Origin: CAYWYR01 sp964462685
Lineage (GTDB): Bacteria; Bacteroidota; Ignavibacteria; Kapaibacteriales; UBA2268
Direction of reading: 5' to 3'
NCBI GenBank assembly: GCA_964462685.1
Contig: CAYWYR010000034.1
Coordinates: 1-8,131, forward strand
DNA: 8,131 nucleotides
Shown here: piece after piece, positions 1-6,184 of the stretch
How the letters are laid out: each line of letters begins with the position of its first letter
How positions within the stretch are numbered: the stretch's first letter is position 1
Translations under genes and position numbers: made by a program
The notes under the pieces: generated by a model
What the model was told of the DNA's origin: nothing
The model's database searches: none
The model's input: the letters and a program-made list of their open reading frames with translations, nothing else

Positions 1-29
1 CTACCCCCATTAAAATTATAATTTTCGGT

Positions 30-321
30 AATCGGTTGGTAAGCATGGGGAACTCTTGAAGTAATTTAGGTTTACTCAAGATAAGCAAATATCTTTGAAA
101 TATTATCACTTACAGCCAACATATATAGCTTATCGGATTATAAAAGCTATTAAAGCTATGGCGATCAACTAGTCACCCATCGCCCATAAACCGAACTTGC
201 AGCGGTCGTTTATGACGACCGGCACCCCTTAGTGAAGACATGGGACCATATACACAAATATGCTCCCTTTCGGCAGCTGGCATGCAGTGACGGAGTTTTT
301 TTAATGCCGCACCAACCGATT
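30..321. ncRNA. candidate structured RNA, family not recognised
   Basis: The ends form a perfect 11-bp inverted repeat (AATCGGTTGGT at 30-40, ACCAACCGATT at 311-321). Between them lie seven successive hairpins: 55-80 (CTTG/CAAG plus AGTAA/TTACT), 88-104 (AATAT/ATATT), 125-150 or 125-159 (ATAGCTT with two alternative AAGCTAT partners), 160-184 (GGCGAT/ATCGCC), 203-221 (CGGTCGT/ACGACCG), 242-267 (GGGA-CATAT/ATATG-TCCC) and 279-308 (GGCAT/ATGCC). This density suggests a folded RNA, but the strand is undecided. On the plus strand a TATCTTTG box (90-97) and a seven-T run (296-302) could bound a ~200-nt transcript in which TCACT/AGTGA and GCCA/TGGC close the ends, roughly the size of 6S RNA. On the minus strand it would lie in the mgtE 3' untranslated region. 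I looked for the conserved cores of RNase P RNA, tmRNA and SRP RNA on both strands and did not see them. Confidence 0.4.
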
Positions 322-346
322 ATTTATACAATCCTGTAATACTTAA

Positions 347-1696
347 TCAGGCTTCTAGAAACCACATGGCAGTATTATAGTAGATCACAGCGCCCGTCAT
401 ATCCATAATCGTTGTTATCAGTGGGGATGAGATTACTGCGGGATCAAGACCAAAGCGGTGAATTAGCATGGGCATTAAATTCCCGAATATATTCGACAGG
501 GTTACTGTAAGTATCATTGATATCGACACGATAGCGGATACTTTAAGTCCCGATCCCCCATCGATAAATCCACCAATAAATGCTACTGCGGACATTGTAA
601 GGCCAAGAGCTAGCCCGACTATCAATTCCTTTCTGAATATTCGGAAAGCATCTTTTATTTCTACATCGCCTGTGGATAGTGCACGTATCATCAGCGTGCT
701 GGACTGTGTGCCGGTATTGCCAGCCGTACCGATAATCATCGGTATAAACGCCGTAAGTGCAACAAGCTGAGCCGTTACCCCATCATAACTGTTAATGATC
801 GCAGCTGTAAGGAATGACGCGACCAACAAGCCTATCAGCCACGGTACACGTTTCTTGTAAAGCAGCCATTTCGATGCCGATAAATATGATTTATCTACAG
901 GATTCATACCAGATAATTTCTGGAAATCCTCCGTCACTTCTTCCTCGGAGATATCATAAATATCATCGAACGTGACGATACCTACCATCGCCCCCTGGGA
1001 ATCTACCACGGGCATCACCGATACATCGAACCTCTCGAACTGGCGAACACCTTCTTCCTGATCATCGAAAGCGGAGAGATAATTAACAGTATCATCCATT
1101 ATCTCGCCTATCAGTTTATCTTCAGGGGATAGAACAAGATCACGCAAAAGTACTTCGCCAAGTAGCTGGCTTTTATCAGAAGTGACGTACATCCGATAAA
1201 GCGTCTCCATATCCTTACCAAAGCGGCGTATATGCTCCAAGGAGCGGCCGACTGTCCAGTCCTTCCTAAGCTTTACGAAGTTGGGTGTCATGTGCCTGCC
1301 GATAGAATCCTCAGGGTAACCGAGAAGCGTTCGGGCTATCTTCAGCTCCTCGTGCGAGAGCATGTTAAGTATATACTGCTGAACCTTAGCGGGCAGCTCT
1401 TCCAAGAGCGATGTGCGGTCATCGGCCTGCATATCGTCGATCAGCTCTTTGGTCTCCCTACGGGTAAGCGCGCCGATCAGATTTTCCCGTTCCTCATAAT
1501 CCAGATTGACGAATACATCTGTTGCTATATCCCGAGGCAGAGCTCTGAACAAAAGCGCCATCTGCTCCTTATCGAACTCATCCATGAGATCCACGATCTC
1601 AGCTGGTGGCCAGTCGGCAAGCGCTTCCTTTATAGCCGTCCAGGACTTTCTTTCTATAAGCTGCTGTATGTCTGGTTTAAGTAGTTCTTTAAGCAT
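347..1696 (-). CDS. mgtE: magnesium transporter MgtE
   Basis: This 449-aa inner-membrane protein matches the full MgtE layout, a homodimeric Mg2+-selective channel gated by cytosolic Mg2+. Residues ~1-130 are the helical MgtE N domain. Residues ~137-198 and ~200-257 are a pair of CBS domains, the second ending in the acidic stretch FDDIYDISEEEVTED, where the family binds regulatory Mg2+. A connecting helix leads into five predicted membrane segments (~284-302, 311-325, 358-378, 387-410, 423-446). The signature loop GTAGNTGTQSSTLMIRAL is at 323-340. The TTIMDMTG motif near the C terminus holds Asp432, the pore aspartate position in the Thermus protein. The start is the ATG at 1696; no clear Shine-Dalgarno is seen, which is normal in Bacteroidota. 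The gene diverges from rpsT and has its own promoter-like site. No intrinsic terminator is visible between its stop and the structured region at 30-321. I see no damage; the product call is secure. Confidence 0.96.
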   Translation of the reverse strand: MLKELLKPDIQQLIERKSWTAIKEALADWPPAEIVDLMDEFDKEQMALLFRALPRDIATDVFVNLDYEERENLIGALTRRETKELIDDMQADDRTSLLEELPAKVQQYILNMLSHEELKIARTLLGYPEDSIGRHMTPNFVKLRKDWTVGRSLEHIRRFGKDMETLYRMYVTSDKSQLLGEVLLRDLVLSPEDKLIGEIMDDTVNYLSAFDDQEEGVRQFERFDVSVMPVVDSQGAMVGIVTFDDIYDISEEEVTEDFQKLSGMNPVDKSYLSASKWLLYKKRVPWLIGLLVASFLTAAIINSYDGVTAQLVALTAFIPMIIGTAGNTGTQSSTLMIRALSTGDVEIKDAFRIFRKELIVGLALGLTMSAVAFIGGFIDGGSGLKVSAIVSISMILTVTLSNIFGNLMPMLIHRFGLDPAVISSPLITTIMDMTGAVIYYNTAMWFLEA

Positions 1697-1764
1697 GGAT
1701 AAGCCAAGATTATTTTATGTGCCGAAGTATGAAGTTAAACGTATTAACTCGGATGTAGCCCAGA

Positions 1765-1795
1765 CAAAAATAAGCAATGGAGCATGATAGATCAG
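1765..1795 (-). promoter_or_regulatory. mgtE promoter, Bacteroidota type
   Basis: Read on the minus strand, TATTTTTG (1772-1765) fits the Bacteroidota -7 element TAnnTTTG. Twenty bases upstream lies CTG (1795-1793), one mismatch from the -33 TTG. Transcription would start near 1758, leaving a leader of about 60 nt before mgtE. The leader is too short to hold a typical M-box Mg2+ riboswitch, and I see none. The match is by consensus only. Confidence 0.5.
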
Positions 1796-1797
1796 AC

Positions 1798-1828
1798 TTG
1801 TTTTGTATTGATATGTTGGTTATATTTG
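1798..1828 (+). promoter_or_regulatory. rpsT promoter, Bacteroidota type
   Basis: TTG at 1798-1800, a 20-bp spacer and TATATTTG at 1821-1828 form an exact match to the Bacteroidota primary-sigma consensus TTG-N19-21-TAnnTTTG. Transcription would begin near 1835, giving a leader of about 32 nt to the rpsT ATG. Its -33 element lies only 2 bp from the -33 element of the opposing mgtE promoter. Confidence 0.7.
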
Positions 1829-1866
1829 CGGTCTTATAAAATACGAACAAACAATACTTAGTTGTA

Positions 1867-2124
1867 ATGGCACACAGTAAATCGGCGATCAAAAGAATCC
1901 GCCAAACCAGAACAAGAAGATACTATAACAGAACTAACAAGCGCGATATGAAGCTTGCTATCCGCTCTGTAGTAGAAGCAGAAAATTACGAATCAGCACT
2001 AGAGAGCTTCAAGAAAGCGACTTCTGTGGTGGATAGAGTTACCGCACGCGGCGTTATCCATAAAAATAAAGCAGCAAGAGTAAAATCATCTCTATGGAAA
2101 CAGGTAAAAGCCCTACAAGGTTAA
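1867..2124 (+). CDS. rpsT: 30S ribosomal protein S20
   Basis: The 85-aa product is the primary 16S rRNA-binding protein S20 of the small ribosomal subunit. It has the typical N terminus MAHSKSAIKRIRQTRTRR and the mid-protein Lys/Arg-rich helices. It also has the C-terminal motif GVIHKNKAARVKSSLWKQV, which matches the family's GxIHKNxAARxKSRL signature. The length is normal (about 83-90 aa). It is monocistronic or co-transcribed with the tRNA-Arg gene 65 bp downstream, because no intrinsic terminator with a U-run is seen between them; only a short GCCATA/TATGGC hairpin occurs at 2153-2171. The promoter at 1798-1828 is nearly ideal, as expected for a ribosomal protein. The ATG start follows an A-rich leader without a Shine-Dalgarno. 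Confidence 0.97.
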   Translation: MAHSKSAIKRIRQTRTRRYYNRTNKRDMKLAIRSVVEAENYESALESFKKATSVVDRVTARGVIHKNKAARVKSSLWKQVKALQG

Positions 2125-2189
2125 TACTACCTAACACATTTCCTAATAATTAGCCATAGCTATATTATGGCACAGTATGCTATATGCAT

Positions 2190-2263
2190 GCACCCGTAGC
2201 TCAACTGGATAGAGCACCTCACTACGGATGAGGAGGTTTGGGGTTCGAATCCCTACGGGTGTA
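2190..2263 (+). tRNA. tRNA-Arg (anticodon ACG)
   Basis: A complete 74-nt cloverleaf can be drawn. The acceptor pairs GCACCCG with CGGGTGT, with one G-U at the end. The D stem is GCTC/GAGC, the anticodon stem is CCTCA/TGAGG with loop CTACGGA, and the variable loop is AGGTT. The T stem is TGGGG/CCCTA with loop TTCGAAT, and the discriminator base is A. The anticodon ACG reads CGN arginine codons after conversion of A34 to inosine by TadA. The 3' CCA is not encoded (CTG follows). tRNA 3' ends like this one are frequent attachment sites for integrative elements, and element-like DNA starts just downstream. Confidence 0.97.
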
Positions 2264-2277
2264 CTGTTTTACCACGC

Positions 2278-2319
2278 AAAGCCCCATGAACACTAAGTTT
2301 CTGGGGCTTTTGCTTTTTA
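2278..2319 (+). terminator. intrinsic terminator after tRNA-Arg
   Basis: AAAGCCCCA (2278-2286) pairs perfectly with TGGGGCTTT (2302-2310) around a 15-nt loop and is followed by T-rich DNA (TTTTGCTTTTT). It would end the rpsT/tRNA-Arg transcript. If an element is integrated here, this terminator may have been supplied by the element. Confidence 0.75.
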
Positions 2320-2352
2320 GGCGGGGGACAGTATAGGGACAAAAGTGTTATG

Positions 2353-2408
2353 GGTTCTTATGTAATGTATAGGAAGTTCTTTGTGTAATAGTTCCTTCTT
2401 TAAGAACC
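2353..2408. repeat. nested inverted repeat with internal direct repeat
   Basis: Outer arms GGTTCTTA (2353-2360) and TAAGAACC (2401-2408) are perfectly complementary. Inner arms AGGAA (2371-2375) and TTCCT (2392-2396) pair inside them. Overlapping these is a near-direct repeat, GTTCTTATGTAAT (2354-2366) and GTTCTTTGTGTAAT (2376-2389), with starts 22 bp apart, or two helical turns. This suggests a protein-binding site, possibly for an integrase or excisionase. The function is inference. Confidence 0.45.
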
Positions 2409-2556
2409 ATACGATAGGTATTGGTTTTTCGTTGTTAAACATCTAGGCTCTCATTCTACCTTCACATTAAAGATACCAAGTATTAGTTACTGACTGATAC
2501 CCCATTATACGATTTAATTCATGTAAATACCTAAAACATAACCCCATATATTTCTA

Positions 2557-2564
2557 TACTTTTG
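2557..2564 (+). promoter_or_regulatory. possible -7 box for the 374-aa gene
   Basis: TACTTTTG fits TAnnTTTG, but the expected -33 TTG about 20 bp upstream is missing (AAA occurs there). If used, it would give a leader of about 175 nt before the gene at 2745. Weak evidence. Confidence 0.22.
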
Positions 2565-2744
2565 CCGAATTTCGAATTAATACCTCAGTTGGCCTTTGCC
2601 AATATGGCTTATCTCATATTTAGTATATTCTATCTTATCTAACTACCAATCTAGTTTAGTACAAACAAACTTTATAACAAAGCGTAAGTTTCATGTTTAG
2701 AGTTTTACAAAGAAAATATTAATAACTATTAGGTTGATCTATTT

Positions 2745-3869
2745 ATGGATTCTACTTACAATGAAAAGTTAACTGAAAGTGAAAAATCCTTTATAAAAGA
2801 TGTGTCTTCAATGGTTGAATTTGATGTGATAAAATCTAAAATAAAAAATTCATCAAGGGAAGAACGTCTTAAAGATATATACGATAAGATTTCTAATACT
2901 AAATACCCCTATGATACCTTTCAATATTATTTGTCTGAGGATCCAACATTTATAGTATATGAATTTATTCACTGGTTTATAGAAGAGGTTCTTAGTCTAG
3001 AATTACATTTGAAATACTTTCCATTTATCCATAAGTATAAAAATCTAAACCTTGTATGTTCATTGATAACTATTGCTTATTGCAATGCTGACCTACACGA
3101 CATAACAAGGAAACAATTTAACTATATGATACTATTCATTCACCAGATTATAGAAAACAAAGGTGCAACAAATAAAATAGCACCTCTTGATGAATTTATC
3201 ATAAAAAATTCTGGGATGTTGGCTTTTGTTGGTGGTAGATTTTCTACACACAACAACGATATCAAAAAAATAAAAGACTTGATATCTATTTTCCCTAATT
3301 GGGAAGTATTTCCTAAGACTGTTGAGCGTACATTTAAATATTCTTCTTACGAGCTTATAACCGAAATATTAACCAATACGATTAAATATTACGAATCAGC
3401 AAATCGGTCGAATGAATACGTAATTCAATTGTTATCTTATGAAGATACCATAGGCTTTAATTTGAATGATAAACATAAAGTAGAGTATATTTTCAACTAC
3501 CTAAGGAGGAATTATAATAATGAAGCTTATAATCTCAAAGAATCTTTCAAGGACGACAAAAAAACAATTAATAAATCATCATCAAGAAGGAATGCCAAAC
3601 TTGTTTTGTTGTTGATGTACGAACTTTTATCAGATAGATATTCACATAATGTCAAAATGAAAGATCTGAACTCCTTATTAAGCACTATCACTGGTTTCAG
3701 TATTGAAACTTTAAATAGACATACTTCAAAACTCTTCTATATTGAGGGCAACAAGCAACAACTCACAATCGATGATGTAGAAAAAAATAGAAAGGATCTT
3801 ATTGATAAATACGGGACTTCAGTCAAACCATTGTTAGAAAAAGTTCTAGATATAACATCTCTAGAATAG
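2745..3869 (+). CDS. hypothetical protein of unknown family (374 aa)
   Basis: I do not recognise this gene. The product is a soluble, mostly helical-looking protein with no signal peptide and no convincing membrane span. It is rich in Lys, Asn, Ile, Tyr and Ser. A mid-protein region (~100-140) holds several aromatic and hydrophobic runs. The C-terminal ~90 residues, from SSSRRNAKLVLLLMYELL to the DDVEKNRKDLIDKYG stretch, vaguely recall a C-terminal domain shared by many Bacteroidota mobile-element proteins of unknown role; that is memory, not a search. The gene is visibly more A+T-rich than mgtE or the replication gene downstream, pointing to a separate origin. The ATG at 2745 has only a poor ribosome-binding site. 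It lies first in the element after the non-coding left end, where an integrase or regulator often sits. No catalytic motif is seen, so no function is assigned. Confidence 0.8.
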   Translation: MDSTYNEKLTESEKSFIKDVSSMVEFDVIKSKIKNSSREERLKDIYDKISNTKYPYDTFQYYLSEDPTFIVYEFIHWFIEEVLSLELHLKYFPFIHKYKNLNLVCSLITIAYCNADLHDITRKQFNYMILFIHQIIENKGATNKIAPLDEFIIKNSGMLAFVGGRFSTHNNDIKKIKDLISIFPNWEVFPKTVERTFKYSSYELITEILTNTIKYYESANRSNEYVIQLLSYEDTIGFNLNDKHKVEYIFNYLRRNYNNEAYNLKESFKDDKKTINKSSSRRNAKLVLLLMYELLSDRYSHNVKMKDLNSLLSTITGFSIETLNRHTSKLFYIEGNKQQLTIDDVEKNRKDLIDKYGTSVKPLLEKVLDITSLE

Positions 3870-3891
3870 TTCTTGTACAAGATAGGTACAA
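3844..3891. promoter_or_regulatory. operator-like palindromes upstream of the HTH gene
   Basis: Two inverted repeats lie end to end. TTCTAGA (3844-3850) with TCTAGAA (3860-3866) overlaps the last codons of the upstream gene, and TCTTGTACAAGA (3871-3882) is a perfect 12-bp palindrome just after its stop. The GTACAA half of the palindrome recurs at 3886-3891, 11 bp after its first copy. The position, 52-99 bp ahead of the HTH gene start, suits autoregulation by that gene's product. No sigma-type promoter is obvious. Confidence 0.4.
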
Positions 3892-3942
3892 TTAGCCTCT
3901 ACATTGCATTCAAACATTTCATTCACTTAATGAGGAGTTTGT

Positions 3943-4281
3943 ATGCAAAACAGCATGCCTTCCATTGATACAATTATTGATAATAAGATTGTATCTAGTT
4001 TATCTGGTCTATTAGATCAGAAATTCAAACAATACAGTGCAGCGAATCCAGCTCCGAAAGTCTACCTTTCGGTTGAGGAGACCGCAATTATGCTAGGCAT
4101 AAAACCTAGTACACTCTATAATCTTAACTTAAGGCGTGAAATACCTTTCCATAAGATAGGAAAGACTCTCCGTTATAAGTACAAAGATGTTATTGACTAC
4201 ATTGAGTCAAAGCGGGTCAAATCAAATAGTGAATCACAATACGAAGCCCAGTTCCAAAAAGGAAGGAGGGTACGTACATGA
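3943..4281 (+). CDS. helix-turn-helix protein, excisionase/AlpA-like
   Basis: The 112-aa product carries a single HTH_17-type (MerR-like, excisionase family) DNA-binding domain at about residues 40-92. The core is YLSVEETAIMLGIKPSTLYN, followed by the winged part IPFHKIGKTLRYKYKDVIDYIES. The N-terminal ~38 residues look helical and could dimerise; the C-terminal tail is basic. In integrative elements such proteins act as recombination directionality factors or as transcription regulators of replication and excision genes. Which role applies here cannot be told. GAGGAG lies 8 nt ahead of the ATG, an unusually good Shine-Dalgarno for Bacteroidota. The stop overlaps the next start as ATGA (4278-4281), so the two genes are surely co-translated. 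The domain call is strong; the biological role is inferred. Confidence 0.88.
   Translation: MQNSMPSIDTIIDNKIVSSLSGLLDQKFKQYSAANPAPKVYLSVEETAIMLGIKPSTLYNLNLRREIPFHKIGKTLRYKYKDVIDYIESKRVKSNSESQYEAQFQKGRRVRT
4261..4270 (+). promoter_or_regulatory. strong Shine-Dalgarno for the primase-helicase gene
   Basis: GGAAGGAGGG ends 7 nt before the ATG at 4278 and lies within the last codons of the HTH gene. Such a strong site is atypical of Bacteroidota, whose genes seldom rely on Shine-Dalgarno pairing. It supports this start and tight coupling to the HTH gene. Confidence 0.6.
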
Positions 4282-6176
4282 TTGATTCTTTCCGTAACAT
4301 TCAAGTATCCAAAGCAAACTCTGTAAAAGATACATCGCCAAAAGATGCTACTTTCGCTGATTTTCTCAATTCTTTATGTAATGTCCAGCATCTGCCTAAA
4401 CCTGGATCCGATAACTCTAAATTCAAAAAGAAACTGCCGGTATACTTACTGGCGGGTAGATTTGAGAAAGTAAACGAAGAAGGCATAGTATCTTGCTCGG
4501 GTTTACTTCCCCTAGATCTTGATTTCAAACACCGTACTGACTTAACCCCTGAAGCTATCAAAAAGCGTATGAATCAAGTATGGCATGAGGCACTAGCTCA
4601 TGATAAGTTTCAACCTATCGCAATCTATAGGACATTTAGTGGCGAGGGCCTGAGACTTATCTATTATTGTTCGGAACTGACTATAGAATCCTATACGCCT
4701 ACATTAAAAAATCTATCTAAGCAGTTAGAAAGAGATTTTAGAGTAGAATTTGATGGTTGCTATGACGTTTCTAGAAGATGGTTCTGCTGCTATGATCCTA
4801 AAGCTTATATAAGCGATCATTTGATATCTCTCCCAAAAGATATGGTAATGGAGAAGGAAGCAGTTGTAGTCAACAATACCATTCTAAGCGATAAGCCAAC
4901 TGTAAGTAATGCTGTTGCACTCTTTATAGAAGATATTGGCACCTATCTAGACGAAAACTGTATTGAGGGGGCCAAACATAATACTCTACTTGAAGCCGGC
5001 AACAAGGCCTCGGCGTATATTGCTGAAAACCTTATCTCACCTACTGTCATTTTTGAATACTTTGATAACTACATAGATCAAATAGATTCTGTAGAAGACA
5101 TAGACGCCGCAAAGAAAACGGTACGTAACGGTATAGATCATGGGGTCAAGCAATATAATAGAGACAAAGCGAACCTGTATATCAAGAAATGCCGCGCAAT
5201 ACAGGAGACTGAAGCTCAATCCAGTTTCAGAACAGCTAATCAACGCCTTAAAGACGCTTCAAAATTACCTCCATCTAGGAAACTACTAAGCTCTTTGGTC
5301 TTTGAAAACGAGCAAACGATATTCTTTGCCGATACAGGCGTTGGTAAATCAGCTTTCATAGTCGCCTGGGCTGATGCGATTACAAAGGGTAAGAGGTTTT
5401 TAGGGCTGGAATGTGAGATAAAGAACCCGGTCGTTCAGATAGTAGACTTTGAGCTTAGCGACCAACAGTTTTATAAACGGTATAGTTCCGATATCGGCAT
5501 CTATAGCTTCTCGGATAATCTACATATAGACAGTTTTGAACTCCCAGCAGAGGATTTTGAAAGCACTGAGTATGCTGAGAAAGTAATTGACAAGTTGAAG
5601 GCATCCATCGAAAAAGTCAATCCTGACATAGTTGTGATTGACAACATCAGCTATATATCCAATCAGAATCCCAAAGAAAGCCAGACAGCGGGGTATCTTC
5701 TGAAAAAGTTCAGAGAGCTTAGGGATGAGTATAAAATCACCGTTATTGTGATAGCTCACACGCCGAAAATCGATACCAGACAGAAACTTACCATCAATCA
5801 CCTTTCCGGTACCAAACAATTCAGCAACCTAAGTGATGCTGTATTCGCCCTTGGCCGGTCGCAAACCGATAAAAACCTTAGGTATATAAAACAACTGAAG
5901 TGCAGATCGGATGAAAACCACTTTGAAACCGAAGTCTTAGTCAGTAGACTTAAAAAAGATGATAATATCCTTACCTATGACTTGGTGGGGCTGGAAGACG
6001 AAGCGGGTCATTTATCCCAAGAAGACGATGATCCACGGAAAGAAACGGCAATAGAGTTACGTAGGAGAGGCAAATCAATACGAAAAATTGCTGATGAACT
6101 GAACTTAGCTCACTCAACAGTCGGAAGATGGCTAAAAGGGATTGATCCTAAGCCAGAATATGGAACGATAAACTGA
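4278..6176 (+). CDS. replication protein: BT4734-like primase domain, RecA-like ATPase, C-terminal HTH
   Basis: This 632-aa protein seems to join three activities. Residues ~25-185 match the BT4734/VirE-N-like domain, grouped with archaeo-eukaryotic-type primases. It shows LPVYLLAGRF (53-62), the acidic pair in LPLDLDF (Asp80, Asp82), FSGEGLRLIYY (120-130) and CYDVSRRWFCCYDP (161-174, Asp163). Residues ~335-560 form a RecA/RepA-type (AAA_25) ATPase. Its Walker A is ADTGVGKSA (Lys357, Ser358), its Walker B is DIVVIDN (Asp455), and it has VIVIAHTPK at 489-497. Residues ~588-620 hold a resolvase-like HTH (RRRGKSIRKIADELNLAHST). The likely role is priming and unwinding DNA to replicate the element. 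It overlaps the HTH gene by 4 bp, and the symmetric half-site array begins 9 bp after its stop. Nothing looks truncated. The domain calls are firm; primase activity is inferred. Confidence 0.87.
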   Translation: MIDSFRNIQVSKANSVKDTSPKDATFADFLNSLCNVQHLPKPGSDNSKFKKKLPVYLLAGRFEKVNEEGIVSCSGLLPLDLDFKHRTDLTPEAIKKRMNQVWHEALAHDKFQPIAIYRTFSGEGLRLIYYCSELTIESYTPTLKNLSKQLERDFRVEFDGCYDVSRRWFCCYDPKAYISDHLISLPKDMVMEKEAVVVNNTILSDKPTVSNAVALFIEDIGTYLDENCIEGAKHNTLLEAGNKASAYIAENLISPTVIFEYFDNYIDQIDSVEDIDAAKKTVRNGIDHGVKQYNRDKANLYIKKCRAIQETEAQSSFRTANQRLKDASKLPPSRKLLSSLVFENEQTIFFADTGVGKSAFIVAWADAITKGKRFLGLECEIKNPVVQIVDFELSDQQFYKRYSSDIGIYSFSDNLHIDSFELPAEDFESTEYAEKVIDKLKASIEKVNPDIVVIDNISYISNQNPKESQTAGYLLKKFRELRDEYKITVIVIAHTPKIDTRQKLTINHLSGTKQFSNLSDAVFALGRSQTDKNLRYIKQLKCRSDENHFETEVLVSRLKKDDNILTYDLVGLEDEAGHLSQEDDDPRKETAIELRRRGKSIRKIADELNLAHSTVGRWLKGIDPKPEYGTIN

Positions 6177-6184
6177 AAGTACTT

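Larger units (their letters stand above)
2320..2744. other. non-coding left end of the element
   Basis: About 425 bp with no credible reading frame. It opens with GGGACA twice (2325-2330 and 2336-2341, 11 bp apart), then the nested repeat at 2353-2408. After that the DNA is A+T-rich, with one -7-like box (2557-2564). In tRNA-integrated elements this position usually holds integrase arm-type sites and the integrase gene itself. Here only site-like repeats are seen. Confidence 0.5.

Noticed and set aside
468..770. 100-codon plus-strand open frame across mgtE
   Set aside because: It is antisense to conserved MgtE membrane segments and has no family features.
1232..1684. 150-codon plus-strand open frame antisense to the MgtE N domain
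   Set aside because: A shadow of the G+C-richer mgtE coding sequence; the real gene is unambiguous.
1697..1764. M-box (Mg2+) riboswitch in the mgtE leader
   Set aside because: The predicted leader is only about 60 nt and shows no multi-stem structure; an M-box needs well over 100 nt.
2153..2171. GCCATA/TATGGC hairpin between rpsT and the tRNA as an rpsT terminator
   Set aside because: The stem is only 6 bp and no T-run follows, so it is not a convincing intrinsic terminator.
3503..3618. AAGGAGGA followed by an out-of-frame ATG (3520) inside the 374-aa gene, opening about 32 codons
   Set aside because: The purine run is explained by Arg-Arg codons in the main frame, and the short peptide has no recognisable feature.
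3715..3740. NRHTSKLFY in the 374-aa protein resembles the RHT box of tyrosine recombinases
   Set aside because: The spacing to other boxes, the first Arg and the catalytic Tyr context are missing; one short match is not enough.
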